Below are positions 8,596 to 18,781 of a DNA stretch of 64,000 nucleotides, piece after piece. A program made the translations under genes and the position numbers. The notes under the pieces were generated by a model. The model was not told the origin of the DNA. It did not search any database and saw only the letters and a list, made by a program, of their open reading frames with translations. The DNA lies in NCBI RefSeq assembly GCF_018402695.1, contig NZ_JAGYIM010000009.1:124001-188000 (forward strand), written 5' to 3'. The number at the start of each line of letters is the position of its first letter. Position 1 is the stretch's first letter. The DNA is from Arsukibacterium sp. (GTDB lineage: Bacteria; Pseudomonadota; Gammaproteobacteria; Enterobacterales; Alteromonadaceae).

Positions 8596-10106
8596 TACAC
8601 ATCCTCGCGGGTAACCCGCAATACCTCTTCCAGAGTGGTTTCACCGGCCAGCACTTTGCTAAAACCATCGACCCTGATACTGGGACAATGGGCCCGGGCA
8701 TATTTCTCGATTGACTGCTCACCTTTGCCGTTATGGATCATTTCGCGAATGGTCTCATCCACCTGTAACAATTCATGGATGCCGGTTCGGCCACGGTAAC
8801 CGGTATAGTTGCAATGTTCACAGCCTTTAGCACGGAAAATCTGCTGGCCGTCTTTTTTGCTGATACCCAGTAAATTGCGCTCTTCTTTGTCGGGGTCATG
8901 CAACTCTTTACAGTGACTACACAGCGTACGTACTAAACGCTGAGCCAATACACCCAGCAGGCTTGAGGATAATAAAAAGGCTTCTACCCCCATATCTTCC
9001 AGCCGGGTAATGGCGCCGGCTGCTGTATTAGTGTGCAGAGTAGACAATACCAGGTGGCCGGTTAAACTGGCTTGCACCGCTATTTGTGCCGTTTCAAGGT
9101 CGCGGATTTCACCCACCATTACCACGTCCGGGTCCTGGCGAAGTATTGCCCGCAGGCCGCGGGCAAACGTCATATTAACCTTAGTATTAACCTGAGTCTG
9201 GCCTACACCTTCCAACTCATACTCTATCGGGTCTTCAACAGTCAGAATATTGCGATCTTTAGTATTAATTTCAGTCAGCCCGGCGTACAAGGTAGTACTT
9301 TTACCTGAGCCGGTGGGACCGGTAACCAGAATAATGCCGTGTGGTTTTAAAATAAGTTTGGAAAACGCCTGTTGCACCGCCAGGGTCATGCCTAAATCGG
9401 CCAGATTCAAATGAGAGTTATTTTTATCCAGTAATCGTAATACCACGCGCTCACCATGGCTTGACGGCATGGTAGACACCCGCACATCGACAGCGCGGCC
9501 GGCAATTCTCAGGCTAATCCGGCCATCCTGCGGCACCCGCTTCTCAGCAATATCCATTTTCGACATAACTTTAATCCGCGACACCAGCAAGCTGGATAAG
9601 CGCCGGTTAGGCCGCAGTACTTCACGCAGCAGGCCATCGACCCGGAAGCGGATAATCAGCGCCTTTTCAAAGGTTTCAATGTGAATATCCGAGGCACCAA
9701 GTTTAATCGCCTCACCGAGCATGGCATTGATCAGTTTAATAATTGGCGCGTCGTCTTCGTTTTCCAGTAAGTCTTCTGTCTCCGGAATATCATCGGCTAA
9801 TGACGCCAGATTAACTTCATTGCCAATGTCTTCCATCAGTTGCTGTGCCTCGGAAGAATCGCGCTGATAGCTGGCTTCCAGCAAGGCTTCAAATTCCGTC
9901 GCTGACAACGACGTTACGGAAAAACTTTCTGCCAGTAAGCGCCGCACTTCCAGCACTGATTCAGGCCGGGTGGTTGGTTGCACATATAACAACCAGCCAT
10001 CCTGCTGTTGTTGCAGCAGCACGCCATGGCGCTTGGCAAAGCTGAATGGCAACCTGATACGGCTGCTAACCGGTTTAACCTCTTCTTCTGCTACCAGGTC
10101 TTCCAT
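8595..10106 (-). CDS. gspE: GspE, secretion ATPase
   Basis: This is the cytoplasmic hexameric ATPase that powers pseudopilus assembly, 503 residues. Visible elements are the N1E/N2E region (residues about 20-170), Walker [10 protein letters not shown] at 263-271, the Asp box ([11 protein letters not shown], from 287), Walker B ([12 protein letters not shown], 325-336), and a zinc site made of Cys396, Cys399, Cys429 and Cys432. All catalytic elements are intact. It overlaps gspD by one base at its start and gspF by one base at its end. Its partner GspL is the component whose frame is broken. Confidence 0.97.
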   Translation of the reverse strand: MEDLVAEEEVKPVSSRIRLPFSFAKRHGVLLQQQQDGWLLYVQPTTRPESVLEVRRLLAESFSVTSLSATEFEALLEASYQRDSSEAQQLMEDIGNEVNLASLADDIPETEDLLENEDDAPIIKLINAMLGEAIKLGASDIHIETFEKALIIRFRVDGLLREVLRPNRRLSSLLVSRIKVMSKMDIAEKRVPQDGRISLRIAGRAVDVRVSTMPSSHGERVVLRLLDKNNSHLNLADLGMTLAVQQAFSKLILKPHGIILVTGPTGSGKSTTLYAGLTEINTKDRNILTVEDPIEYELEGVGQTQVNTKVNMTFARGLRAILRQDPDVVMVGEIRDLETAQIAVQASLTGHLVLSTLHTNTAAGAITRLEDMGVEAFLLSSSLLGVLAQRLVRTLCSHCKELHDPDKEERNLLGISKKDGQQIFRAKGCEHCNYTGYRGRTGIHELLQVDETIREMIHNGKGEQSIEKYARAHCPSIRVDGFSKVLAGETTLEEVLRVTREDV

Positions 10107-12223
10107 CAGTCGCGGCTTCCGGTAGCGGGCTGCTGCTCAGCCGGTTGCTGCTGTTGTTCTTCCATAAAGCGATCGAAGGTCGGTGGCAGAGCCAGTGAAT
10201 CATCCCATTCCGGCAGTACCACCTGTTTGGTATTCGGCATTAAGCGGATACCCTCTTCCTCACGCAGTAATTGCTCAGCACGAATATGGTTATATTTGGC
10301 CTTGGAAATACCAGAGATAGCAGAGCCTTCCCTGACGATGGTAGCTTTAATAAACACCATCAGGTTACGCTTCTGCTTAGTGACACTGGTCGATTTAAAT
10401 AAATGGCCTAACAAGGGTATATCGCCCAGCAGCGGCACCTTGGATTCACTTTCCTGGACATCTTCATCAATTAAGCCGCCAAGAACGACGGTAGCACCAT
10501 CGTCGGTCATTACCGTGGTTTTAATTTCGCGTTTATTAATAGTGATATCGACCGGCGTAGCGCCACCTATACTAGACACTTCCTGCTCAATAGTCAGCTG
10601 AACGGCATTGCCTTCGTTTATCTGCGGGGTAACTTTCAGCTTAATACCCACTTCCTGCCGCTGCACCTGCTGGAACGGGTTGGTATTGTTTGAACCGGTA
10701 GTCGAGCCGGTAATCACCGGCACTTCCTGGCCTACCAGAAAAAACGCTTCCTGATTATCCATGGTAGTAATATGGGGTGTTGCTAATACATTAGAATTGG
10801 TGCTGGTGCGTACAGCCTGTAAAATGGCAGCCCAGTCGCCGCGATAAAAACCCAGCATAGCGCCATTCAAACCGCTTAACACCTCGGCTAACATCGAATA
10901 GTCGCGGTTTGAATCAGGTGACGTTTGAGTTACCGGCACACCATCAACAATCGTGGTGGTGGTTGAGCCTGGGGTAACCTGTGAGGCCTGAGCAGCCCCG
11001 GCCGCTACGCCAATAATCGGAATGGTATTACCATTGCTGAAATTAGTACCACCGCCATTGGCGTTCAGCCACTGCACCCCAAAATCAGTGCCATCGCCTT
11101 CAAATACCTCGACAATAATAGCTTCTACCAGCACCTGAGCGCGGCGAATATCCAGCTGCCGGATGACATCTTCTAACGACCGCATCATATCGGGCTGGGC
11201 GGTTACCACCAGCGAGTTACTGTCGGCATGCGCTTCGATACTAATTTCCCGGCCAGTACCCTGGCTACGCCGGGCGCCCTGTGAACCAGCCGCACCACCA
11301 GCGCCACCTTGCACTTCTGCCACGATAGAGTCACTAACGCCTTTCAGTACCGGCACTAATTCTTCTGCTTTAGCGTACTTTAAATAATAAACCCGGGTAT
11401 TGCCGCTGGTTTTCAGCTCGGCATCCAGCCGCTTAGCCAGCTCAATCACCCGCTGCCGTGCTTGCAACTCGCCACTGACAATAACGCTGTTGGTTCGCTC
11501 ATCGGCGACAATTTTCGGGATCAGAAAATCAGGCTGCTCCGCCCGGCCCTGGCTTTTATAGATATTTTCCAGAATGCGGACAATTTCGCCGGCTGAGGCA
11601 AATTCCAGCTTTAATATTTCCAGCTCCTGATCGCCGGCTTTATCAACCCGTTGAATAATATCGACAATCCGGTTTACCACTGCCGCCGGGCCAGTCATCA
11701 TAATCACGTTCGATGGGTCATAGTTAACCACATGGCCACCACCGGCCTGGTTACTGAACTGGCGCAGCAAAGGCGCCAACTCGCGCACAGAGACGTTGCG
11801 AACCTGCACTACCCGGGTCACCATTTCATCGCCGTAGCCCGGGGCATCGTCGCCTACCACCGGGATATTCGAGGTTTTGGCATCTTTATTCCGGACCACT
11901 TTTAAAATGCCGCTTTCCATTTCCACCACAGCAAAGCTATATACTTCCAGCACATTTAAAAAGAACTGATAGTACTGCTCCTCGTTCAGCATTTCATAAC
12001 TGCGGACATTTATCCGGCCCCGTACCTGCGGGTCAACAATGATGGTTTTCTTCAGGTTCATACCAACGATATTGATAAACTCGTTAATATCAGTGCCTTT
12101 AAAATTAGGTGAATACTGCACTTGTTCAGTATCATCGGCCAACACGGCAAAACTTAATACAGCACCCGCCAGAAAACCGGCTATGGAACGCGCTGAACCC
12201 CTGAAAAAACCACCTGATATCAT
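10106..12223 (-). CDS. gspD: GspD, outer-membrane secretin
   Basis: This 705-residue secretin has a signal peptide to about residue 29 (SFAVLADD). The N0 domain ([20 protein letters not shown]) and N1-N3 repeats follow, with a Gly-rich loop ([11 protein letters not shown], about 310-320) in N3. The secretin core runs from about 430 to 640 and includes [12 protein letters not shown] and the closing [11 protein letters not shown] segment. The C-terminal tail is rich in Gln and Pro. It forms the exit pore for folded proteins. Thirty bases separate it from gspC. The spacer has no good Shine-Dalgarno sequence, so translation may depend on coupling or on a low-structure A/T leader. Confidence 0.96.
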   Translation of the reverse strand: MISGGFFRGSARSIAGFLAGAVLSFAVLADDTEQVQYSPNFKGTDINEFINIVGMNLKKTIIVDPQVRGRINVRSYEMLNEEQYYQFFLNVLEVYSFAVVEMESGILKVVRNKDAKTSNIPVVGDDAPGYGDEMVTRVVQVRNVSVRELAPLLRQFSNQAGGGHVVNYDPSNVIMMTGPAAVVNRIVDIIQRVDKAGDQELEILKLEFASAGEIVRILENIYKSQGRAEQPDFLIPKIVADERTNSVIVSGELQARQRVIELAKRLDAELKTSGNTRVYYLKYAKAEELVPVLKGVSDSIVAEVQGGAGGAAGSQGARRSQGTGREISIEAHADSNSLVVTAQPDMMRSLEDVIRQLDIRRAQVLVEAIIVEVFEGDGTDFGVQWLNANGGGTNFSNGNTIPIIGVAAGAAQASQVTPGSTTTTIVDGVPVTQTSPDSNRDYSMLAEVLSGLNGAMLGFYRGDWAAILQAVRTSTNSNVLATPHITTMDNQEAFFLVGQEVPVITGSTTGSNNTNPFQQVQRQEVGIKLKVTPQINEGNAVQLTIEQEVSSIGGATPVDITINKREIKTTVMTDDGATVVLGGLIDEDVQESESKVPLLGDIPLLGHLFKSTSVTKQKRNLMVFIKATIVREGSAISGISKAKYNHIRAEQLLREEEGIRLMPNTKQVVLPEWDDSLALPPTFDRFMEEQQQQPAEQQPATGSRD

Positions 12224-12253
12224 GAGAAATTAACCAATAGTTATCTAATTATG

Positions 12254-13189
12254 TTATTGCGACAGACTAAACAGAATATCTCTGGTTTCGCCGTCCCGTT
12301 CTATTTTAATTGCCGCTTCAGTGGCATCTCGGAGCTCATTAATCACCCGCATTGCCTGCTGCATATCATTAAGCGGTATGCCGTTGATCTCAACAGCTAA
12401 ATCGTTCTGCTGTAACCCCAGCTGATTGAATAATGCCGGGTCTTTGCCAGGCATTAACCGATAGCCAACCAACTCACCATCCCGGTGCTGCGGCGATACC
12501 CGGACATAATCAAAAAATTTCATTGGCTCTGCCAGCAACTCATCGCGGCTTATGCCTAACTCGCTTTCATCCAAGGCAGGTGCTTCGGCCTGCGGCAATG
12601 CAACCAGTTCATTTTCATATGCAGGCTCAGGGTTATCTTCCCGACCTAACCCGGCATTAGCCTGGGCCATTTTGGTATATTCAATGCCGTCCAGCATCAG
12701 GGTTTCAAAGCGACCCGCTTGCTGAATAAGCACCCTGTCAATTAATACCTGTTTAAGGACCGCATTGGTACCGTCAATAGTATCGTCAATAGCGTAGGTA
12801 CCTTCACTGCCGCGGCTTTCAATAATAGCGCTGCCACTGTTTGGATCTGCCTGGGCCACCACCCCGGTTAACTTGACATTCAATTGGGTTTTTGGTGCTT
12901 CAGTCACTACCGGCGCGGCTTGTTCGGGCTCAGCGGTAACCTTGCCGAAAAGAGGATAACTCAGCAGCTGGTCAATATGGGTGGAAGCCTTGCCCGCCGC
13001 AGTATCTGCCGCCGGCTGCAATGGCCCCGGGCTTGCCAGTTCAGGCGTTGGAACTAACTGCCAGCTGAACCGTGCCAGCAGCCAGGCGAGCAGAAGGACC
13101 AGAACCAGATTCAGTACCTTGCGGATAGTACTGACCGGCAGACGCTGGCTATAGCGGTTAAAATCTTGCATCGACAAGGACAGGTTCAT
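12254..13189 (-). CDS. gspC: GspC, inner-membrane clamp of type II secretion
   Basis: This is the first gene of the operon, 311 residues. It has a short cytoplasmic N-terminus, one membrane helix (about residues 25-43, VLNLVLVLLLAWLLARFSW), a periplasmic homology region around LSYPLFGKV that binds the GspD N0 domain, and a C-terminal PDZ-like domain (about 210-311, GYRLMPGKDPALFNQLGLQ). GspC joins the platform to the secretin and helps select substrates. The whole operon is therefore in the order C-D-E-F-G-H-I-J-K-L-M-N, with no gspA, gspB, gspO or gspS here. Confidence 0.95.
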   Translation of the reverse strand: MNLSLSMQDFNRYSQRLPVSTIRKVLNLVLVLLLAWLLARFSWQLVPTPELASPGPLQPAADTAAGKASTHIDQLLSYPLFGKVTAEPEQAAPVVTEAPKTQLNVKLTGVVAQADPNSGSAIIESRGSEGTYAIDDTIDGTNAVLKQVLIDRVLIQQAGRFETLMLDGIEYTKMAQANAGLGREDNPEPAYENELVALPQAEAPALDESELGISRDELLAEPMKFFDYVRVSPQHRDGELVGYRLMPGKDPALFNQLGLQQNDLAVEINGIPLNDMQQAMRVINELRDATEAAIKIERDGETRDILFSLSQ

Positions 13190-13357
13190 TTCAGCTTTCT
13201 TATAATAAATTCGATTTCATCTTACTCAGTTGTCGGCTTGCCAACAAGAGCCTGCACATATTTTCACAACTTACTAACAGCAAAAATAATAGCGGGACTA
13301 CGCTTCGCCAGTCGTTTGGCACTATAATGCACATTCAGTTCAGCATACAGGTTAAAT
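13190..13357. promoter_or_regulatory. Divergent promoter region between gspC and hslR
   Basis: These 168 bases separate the leftward gsp operon from rightward hslR. For hslR there is a perfect -10 hexamer TATAAT at 13323-13328, but the -35 region is poor. For gspC a weak pair can be drawn on the leftward strand: TTGTTG at 13247-13242 and TAAGAT at 13224-13219, 17 bases apart. I saw no clear sigma-32 promoter despite the heat-shock genes downstream. The -10 for hslR is the firmest element; the rest is inference. Confidence 0.5.
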
Positions 13358-13768
13358 ATGACAACAACGCAAGCCAAAACCCAACAAAATGACAGCATCA
13401 GGCTGGATAAATGGCTTTGGGCGTGTCGATTTTACAAAACCCGCGCCCTGGCTAAAACCATGATTGAAGGCGGCAAAGTACACTACAATGACCAGCGCTG
13501 CAAAGCAAGCCGCCAGGTCGAGATCGGCGCCACAGTGAAGCTGGCACAGGGCAGCGATGAAAAAACAGTAGTCGTAGTGGGCTTATCAGAAAGACGCCTG
13601 GCCGCGCCACTGGCCCAGGCTTTATATCAGGAAACTGAAGCCAGCACCGAACAACGTCTGGCCCGGGCTGAATTGCGTAAAACCAACAGCCTGTTTGCCC
13701 CGCACCCGGACACTAAACCGGATAAAAAAATGCGCCGCCAGTTATTACTTTTAAAATCCAAGCAGTAA
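13358..13768 (+). CDS. hslR: HslR, heat-shock S4-domain RNA-binding protein (Hsp15)
   Basis: This 136-residue protein has an S4 RNA-binding domain at the N-terminus (IRLDKWLWACRFYKTRALA, about residues 11-29) and a basic C-terminal tail. In E. coli Hsp15 rescues stalled 50S subunits that still carry peptidyl-tRNA. It is followed ten bases later by hslO, the conserved two-gene heat-shock operon. Family length and the LDKWLW motif make the assignment secure. Confidence 0.95.
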   Translation: MTTTQAKTQQNDSIRLDKWLWACRFYKTRALAKTMIEGGKVHYNDQRCKASRQVEIGATVKLAQGSDEKTVVVVGLSERRLAAPLAQALYQETEASTEQRLARAELRKTNSLFAPHPDTKPDKKMRRQLLLLKSKQ

Positions 13769-13778
13769 GAGAGATGTT

Positions 13779-14624
13779 ATGAACCCGGATAAGTTACACC
13801 GCTTTTTGTTTCAACAAAAACATGTCAGAGGCGAACTGGTGCAGGTTGCAGACAGCCTGGACCAGATGCTGCGAAATCATCATTACCCGTTACCGGTGAA
13901 AAAATTGTTGGCTGAACTCGTGGTGGCGACCAGTTTAATAACCGCCACGCTGAAGTTTGATGGCGAAATTGCTGTGCAATTACAAGGCGATGGCCCGGTT
14001 AAGTTTGCTGCAGTAAATGGCGATAACCAGCAGAATTTCCGAGCGGTGGTACGACTGCAAGCTGAACTCAGTGGTGATAGCTTTCGCGAGTTAATGGGTG
14101 AGGGTTATATGATTGTCACTATCACCCCTCGCCAGGGTGAGCGCTATCAGGGTATTATTCCACTAACCGGCGATACCCTGACCAGCACCCTTGAAGGCTA
14201 TTTCGCCCAGTCTGAACAATTACCGACCCGCTTGTACATTTTTACTGACATTTCGCAGCAGAACAGTGCCGCTGGCCTGATGTTGCAAGTGCTGCCGGTT
14301 GAGCCGCAACAAGCTGCCGCCGATTTTGCCGAGCTGGTCGTGTTAGCTGATACCGTAACGGCCAATGAGTTGCTGACGCTGCCCGCCGAACAGATGCTGT
14401 ACCGGTTGTTTCACCAGGAGCAGGTTGAGTTGTTTCCGGCGCAGGATGTCAGGTTTGTTTGCGGCTGTTCCCGCCAGAAATGTGAAAGCGCTCTGTACAG
14501 TATTGGCAAAGAAGCACTTGGCGAGCATATTGCCGAAGGTAAACTGGAGATGACTTGTGAGTACTGCAATCAGCAGTATCAGTTCAGCGCAGAAGAGTTA
14601 CAGCAAATCAGCAATCAACTGTAA
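13779..14624 (+). CDS. hslO: HslO, redox-regulated chaperone Hsp33
   Basis: This 281-residue cytoplasmic holdase is switched on by oxidation. The redox switch is present: Cys228-x-Cys230 and Cys260-x-x-Cys263, which bind zinc when reduced. The N-terminal chaperone core includes the GDGPVKFA and GYMIVTI segments. The start follows AAGAGAGATGTT, with a good ribosome-binding site. A strong two-way terminator lies directly after the stop codon. In E. coli, pckA and envZ come next; here a protease gene fills the interval. Confidence 0.96.
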   Translation: MNPDKLHRFLFQQKHVRGELVQVADSLDQMLRNHHYPLPVKKLLAELVVATSLITATLKFDGEIAVQLQGDGPVKFAAVNGDNQQNFRAVVRLQAELSGDSFRELMGEGYMIVTITPRQGERYQGIIPLTGDTLTSTLEGYFAQSEQLPTRLYIFTDISQQNSAAGLMLQVLPVEPQQAAADFAELVVLADTVTANELLTLPAEQMLYRLFHQEQVELFPAQDVRFVCGCSRQKCESALYSIGKEALGEHIAEGKLEMTCEYCNQQYQFSAEELQQISNQL

Positions 14625-14625
14625 T

Positions 14626-14655
14626 AAAAACGCCCCGCTGCTGCGGGGCGTTTTC
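14626..14655. terminator. Two-way intrinsic terminator between hslO and the protease gene
   Basis: A perfect eight-pair stem CGCCCCGC (14631-14638) and GCGGGGCG (14643-14650) with a four-base TGCT loop is flanked by A5 on the left and T4 on the right. It can therefore end hslO transcription rightward and protease transcription leftward. The protease stop codon is 30 bases away. Confidence 0.93.
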
Positions 14656-14684
14656 ATTTAACAACATTATGTTGCTACTACAGC

Positions 14685-17600
14685 TTAGTTTGCTTTAGAA
14701 CGACGACGCAGCAAGGCTAAAGGTAGTAACAGTAAGCCAAACACACCAAAACTGCCGCCTGAGCCTTTATTGACAGTTACCTGAGCATTAGCCGTGCCGC
14801 GCATCCCTGAGCTGTCGGTGGCTGTCACCGTTACCGTGTGTACCCGGACGTCAGATTTAACCGGCATTCTGGCTAACATAAGCTGACCATTTTCGACTTT
14901 AAACAGTGGATTGTTGGTGCTGACTGAAACCAGGCTGGCATCAGCTTCAGTGACCTCAACTGCTACGTTACCCAGCACCGTGCCGGCAGCACTGCCAATC
15001 AGCACGTCATTGCTGGTGACATTTACTGTAACAGCGGGTTGTTCATCAGGTACATTGTTAATCTGAACAGTCACTGTTGCCGGTGCAGAAACCGCACCAT
15101 TAGCATCCATTGCCGCCACTTCAAACGTAACCTCTGTCATCCCGGCTTCGTAGTCGAGCGCCTCAGCATTGGCAACGACTACCTCACCATTGCTGCTAAT
15201 GCTCAAGGCATTAGAACTGCTGGCTAACGTAACGATTTCAGTAATAACGGTTCTGAAATCACTGGTCGCTACAACCTGGCCAACCACACTGCCGTTACTG
15301 GCATTTTCATCAACCATAATCCGTTGCCCGGCAGCGACAACCGGCTCTGCGACTGCAGCGTTAAAATCTGCTATCGCAACCGCTTCGGCCTGAGCAGACA
15401 ACATCACAAAGCTACGGTTGTCACCGGCGTCACGCACCACGTAGGCTTTTTCGCCGGCAGCCAGAGTGTCCACGGTAGTATCCACGTCTGTTTCATCTGC
15501 ATTGTCGGCTGTTGCCGGCACGGCTTCAGACGATAAGCTAATTTGCGGGGTTAGCTCAACGCGGACCAGGCTCACCAGCTCATCTGCCGTATTAGCCGGG
15601 TTCAACGAATAGCTGTTGGCGTTAGTCCGGAAGCGGGCAACAATGTCGCTACCGATATCGTCGGCAGTCAGACCGATATCTTCCAGACACGACTCCAGCG
15701 TTACCTGTTTACCACCGGCATAGTGAATAACATCGCCCAGCTGGCCTGACAACACGCCAAAGCGGGTGTTGAAGGACACCATTGCCCCCGGGAACGCGGC
15801 ATAAGCTTGCCCCAGTCGGGTTACCAGCAAGGTGTTCATGGTGTAGTCCAGTACACCATCACCATTTATGTCTAAGTCAACTGCATAGTTACCTTGCAAT
15901 AAATGGTTAATGCCACCAGCCAGATGGAAAGTAGGATAAGCGGCATAACCCGTGCTACACCAGGCCGCTTCATCAACATTCAGCGTAATAGCGGTAATAT
16001 CGTGTTGCGGCATAACATCGGCGTTAAGCTCAGAGGTGGCCACCAAAGCCGAAGCAACCGGCTCAACCGGAACGACGCCAGTATTGGTAAGAGTATTAAT
16101 CAGCTCCTCACCAACCATTTCACTGCCAAGCGACAACTGAGCTGAAGGTTTAGGAATAACATGGTATACCATGTGTAAGTCTTGCTCGCCGCTGGTGCTG
16201 GTATCGTTAAACACCAGTGCGCCATCAAACTCGGCCTGACTTAACGCCGCAGCAGCCCCAACATCTTGCCAGGTTAATTGATTAACCAGACCAAACGCAG
16301 GTAACTTCGATGGGTCAATAGTTAACGTCACATCAAACTGTACAGTTTGGCCAGCTGGCACCATAACTGTAGCCGGATGTTCCCAACTGGTTGCTCCGGT
16401 AGCCGTTTTGTCCGCAAAACGATCTTCCACAGACAATTGGTAAGTACGCTCTTGCATACTGAAGTTTTTCAGTGTGACCGTTTTGGTCATGCTGCTTACT
16501 TCAGTTAAGGTTTGCAGACCGAATGATAAAGCAGCTTGGCGGGTTTCGAAAGCGGGTTCATGAACCCAGGCAGCTACCGGCAGATTGACGGCTTTTTCAA
16601 CATCGACCAAACCCGCACCAATCAAGCTGATAGGTGCAGCAGCAGCGTCCGGATTAATAGCCGGGGCTTCCATAAAGACATTCAGGTTAGCGCTGTTCAT
16701 TAACGTTGCTTTAATTTCAGCTGCATTACGCTCAGGCATTGCTTCGCGAAGTAAAGCAACCGCACCGGCCGTAATAGGACCAGAAAACGACGTTCCCGTT
16801 GCCGGCGCTAAACCATCACCTGTGCCAACATCAGCCACCATAATATCAACGCCTGGGGCAGTGATTTCTGGTTTTAACAGGCCACTCATCGACGGACCAC
16901 GCGAGCTAAAGCCTGCTACCGCACCGGCCCCCGAACGGGCTTCAGAGGTAATGGCATAACTTACTTCCATATCGTCAAGCAGCATTGCCTGAATTGCATC
17001 ACCAACCTCTTTGCTGATCATCACAGTAGGAATGGTGATGCCGGTACCATCACCACCGGCAACGATTGGTGCTTCACCCGGGTTACTGTTGGCAATAATA
17101 ACGAAGGCAGCGCCACGCGCCTGCGCATTTAGTACTTTCTCTGAGAAGGCACAGACGCCACGGGATACTAATACAGCTTTACCTGTCAGATCAGCATCTT
17201 CTGCCAATGGGTCACAAGCAGTATATTCGCCTGGCACCAATACGAGCGGCGTATCAGCAGAATTAAAGGAAAAATCGAAAGTCGGATTAAATCCGGCCGC
17301 TACCATCACAGCAGACTCGCCACCGATTTCAGTCGAGCTGAAAACACCAACTGATGTTGTCGGGTGAGACATGGCGCCAACAGATAACGCATTAGGTGTA
17401 GTACTTGGACCACCTACACGGAAAGGCACATTGCCATCGTTACCCGCAGAGATAACCATATTCACGCCCAAATCAGACGCGCGCTGGATCAGAAATTGTG
17501 TACCTGAAATAGTTGAGGTTGAGCCAAACTCACCACCAAGTGACATATTGATAACGTCAACACGGTCAGCCAGGTTGCCATCACCATTGGGGTCCATCGA

Positions 17601-18434
17601 CGCTTCTAATGCTGCAATTTGATTAGCGCCAGAACAGCTTCTGGTACAAATTTTATAAGCGTATAGATCAACGCCCGGTGCAATACCCGTTACAGAATGA
17701 GCAACTGAAGTACCATGGCCACCGCCATTTACGCCTATTCCATCATTAATTGGATCGATCGGGTTGGCATCGTTGCCAACGAAATCGAAGCCACCCTTGA
17801 CCTGACCTTGTGGCCACATCGGCGCAGTTTGGTCTGCAAAAGCATCTGCATAGGCTTCTGGTGTTCCCGCACCACCAAAAGCAGCATGAGTAAAGTCAAC
17901 ACCACTATCTAATATCGCGACCTTTACGCCCGCACCTGTCGCTTTTCCAGACTGAACGGTTTGTGCGGCTTTGATATACTCTGCAGAATCGGCAACATGC
18001 AGTTCACTGTCATATACCGGCATGATATCGGCAACCAGCGCATTTTGCTTTAACGCCTGCAACGTAGCTGCATCTGCAGTAATGACCATGCCGACAGCCA
18101 GTCTGGTGGTTTTTGTCAGGACCTGTGCATCCGGGTTGAGGTTGAACAGAACCTGGCTTACGCGTTGCTGAACAGTTTCAGCTTCCAGTGTCAGTTGCTG
18201 TGCCTGAGCCTGGTTAAAGCTCTCACCCTGCAACGCATAGCTTGCCGCAGGTGCCTTTAACAATACATACCAGGCTGAAGGCGCTTGCTCTTGCAAACTT
18301 ACTGTTACGTCGCCAAATAATTCGTGAACACTCTGATGATTGGCAGGTTTTATTTTTGATATCCCGGCATTGGCCATGCCTGAAATTGCGAGGCTGACCG
18401 CTGTGGCCAGAAGGGCTTTATTCATGGTTCCCAA
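14685..18434 (-). CDS. Secreted subtilisin-like S8 protease with GlyGly-CTERM tail
   Basis: This large exported serine protease has up to 1249 residues. Reading order: signal peptide ending near ANAG (residue 24), an I9-type propeptide (about 50-145), and the S8 catalytic domain with Asp176, His240, oxyanion Asn332 and Ser549 (GTSFS). A protease-associated domain is inserted at about 385-490. Long beta-rich regions follow, including cadherin-like repeats near 1050-1210. The end is a GlyGly-CTERM signal: GSGGSFGVFGLLLLPLALLR and a basic tail. GlyGly-CTERM proteins are exported by type II secretion and trimmed by rhombosortase, so this is a likely substrate of the neighbouring gsp system. Two starts are possible. 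The TTG at 18434 has GGAG six bases upstream, while the ATG at 18425 is 15 bases from it. Either keeps the signal peptide. Confidence 0.92.
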   Translation of the reverse strand: MGTMNKALLATAVSLAISGMANAGISKIKPANHQSVHELFGDVTVSLQEQAPSAWYVLLKAPAASYALQGESFNQAQAQQLTLEAETVQQRVSQVLFNLNPDAQVLTKTTRLAVGMVITADAATLQALKQNALVADIMPVYDSELHVADSAEYIKAAQTVQSGKATGAGVKVAILDSGVDFTHAAFGGAGTPEAYADAFADQTAPMWPQGQVKGGFDFVGNDANPIDPINDGIGVNGGGHGTSVAHSVTGIAPGVDLYAYKICTRSCSGANQIAALEASMDPNGDGNLADRVDVINMSLGGEFGSTSTISGTQFLIQRASDLGVNMVISAGNDGNVPFRVGGPSTTPNALSVGAMSHPTTSVGVFSSTEIGGESAVMVAAGFNPTFDFSFNSADTPLVLVPGEYTACDPLAEDADLTGKAVLVSRGVCAFSEKVLNAQARGAAFVIIANSNPGEAPIVAGGDGTGITIPTVMISKEVGDAIQAMLLDDMEVSYAITSEARSGAGAVAGFSSRGPSMSGLLKPEITAPGVDIMVADVGTGDGLAPATGTSFSGPITAGAVALLREAMPERNAAEIKATLMNSANLNVFMEAPAINPDAAAAPISLIGAGLVDVEKAVNLPVAAWVHEPAFETRQAALSFGLQTLTEVSSMTKTVTLKNFSMQERTYQLSVEDRFADKTATGATSWEHPATVMVPAGQTVQFDVTLTIDPSKLPAFGLVNQLTWQDVGAAAALSQAEFDGALVFNDTSTSGEQDLHMVYHVIPKPSAQLSLGSEMVGEELINTLTNTGVVPVEPVASALVATSELNADVMPQHDITAITLNVDEAAWCSTGYAAYPTFHLAGGINHLLQGNYAVDLDINGDGVLDYTMNTLLVTRLGQAYAAFPGAMVSFNTRFGVLSGQLGDVIHYAGGKQVTLESCLEDIGLTADDIGSDIVARFRTNANSYSLNPANTADELVSLVRVELTPQISLSSEAVPATADNADETDVDTTVDTLAAGEKAYVVRDAGDNRSFVMLSAQAEAVAIADFNAAVAEPVVAAGQRIMVDENASNGSVVGQVVATSDFRTVITEIVTLASSSNALSISSNGEVVVANAEALDYEAGMTEVTFEVAAMDANGAVSAPATVTVQINNVPDEQPAVTVNVTSNDVLIGSAAGTVLGNVAVEVTEADASLVSVSTNNPLFKVENGQLMLARMPVKSDVRVHTVTVTATDSSGMRGTANAQVTVNKGSGGSFGVFGLLLLPLALLRRRSKAN

Positions 18435-18577
18435 GGTGTACTCCTAATTGTACTGCAAGCGTACTTTTATATTTTTTTGACAATGACTGGCTGCCGCAGA
18501 GGGTGCGGCACAAAGCCCAGACAATGTTGATTAGTTGCTTTTGTACGATGCGATTCGCAAAAAGCAGAATGCCGTTT

Positions 18578-18637
18578 CAGATGTATTCATTTTAGTAAGG
18601 CACACTTTGTTTTATCACAGATGTAATCAGATGTAAT
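18578..18637 (-). promoter_or_regulatory. Three phased copies of ATTACATCTG, possible OmpR-type operator
   Basis: On the leftward strand ATTACATCTG occurs twice in direct tandem (18637-18628 and 18627-18618). A near copy, GAATACATCTG, lies at 18588-18578, so the copies are 10 and 40 bases apart and on one helix face. OmpR-family regulators bind as head-to-tail dimers to ten-base direct half-sites with a TTACAT-like core. The ompR gene lies about 1.5 kb away. That OmpR binds here is inference from spacing and sequence only. Confidence 0.45.
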
Positions 18638-18714
18638 TTTGCAATTGTAAGAATTTGCGACAAGACAGTGTAAAAAATAGTAGCAACAATGCTAACTTCG
18701 TTACCAAATGTTGA

Positions 18715-18748
18715 CAGCAGCGCCAGAACCATTGCCTTCTGGCTGCTG
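18715..18748 (-). terminator. Hairpin downstream of envZ, weak terminator candidate
   Basis: CAGCAG and CCAGAA pair with TTCTGG and CTGCTG across an eight-base loop, with a two-base bulge. It lies 34 bases past the envZ stop. There is no T-run on either side, so it is not a standard intrinsic terminator. It may protect the mRNA 3' end instead. Confidence 0.35.
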
Positions 18749-18781
18749 CAACTTACAGGATTGATTATGAATGTATATGAT

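Larger units (their letters stand above)
18435..18781. other. Intergenic region upstream of the protease gene (347 bases)
   Basis: This stretch contains no gene that I can support. It holds the 5' region of the protease gene, three copies of a CAGATGTAWT element (18578-18637, listed separately) and a hairpin close to the end of envZ (18715-18748). A/T-rich tracts near 18465-18480 lie just upstream of the protease ribosome-binding site. I found no standard -35/-10 pair of good quality. Confidence 0.6.
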
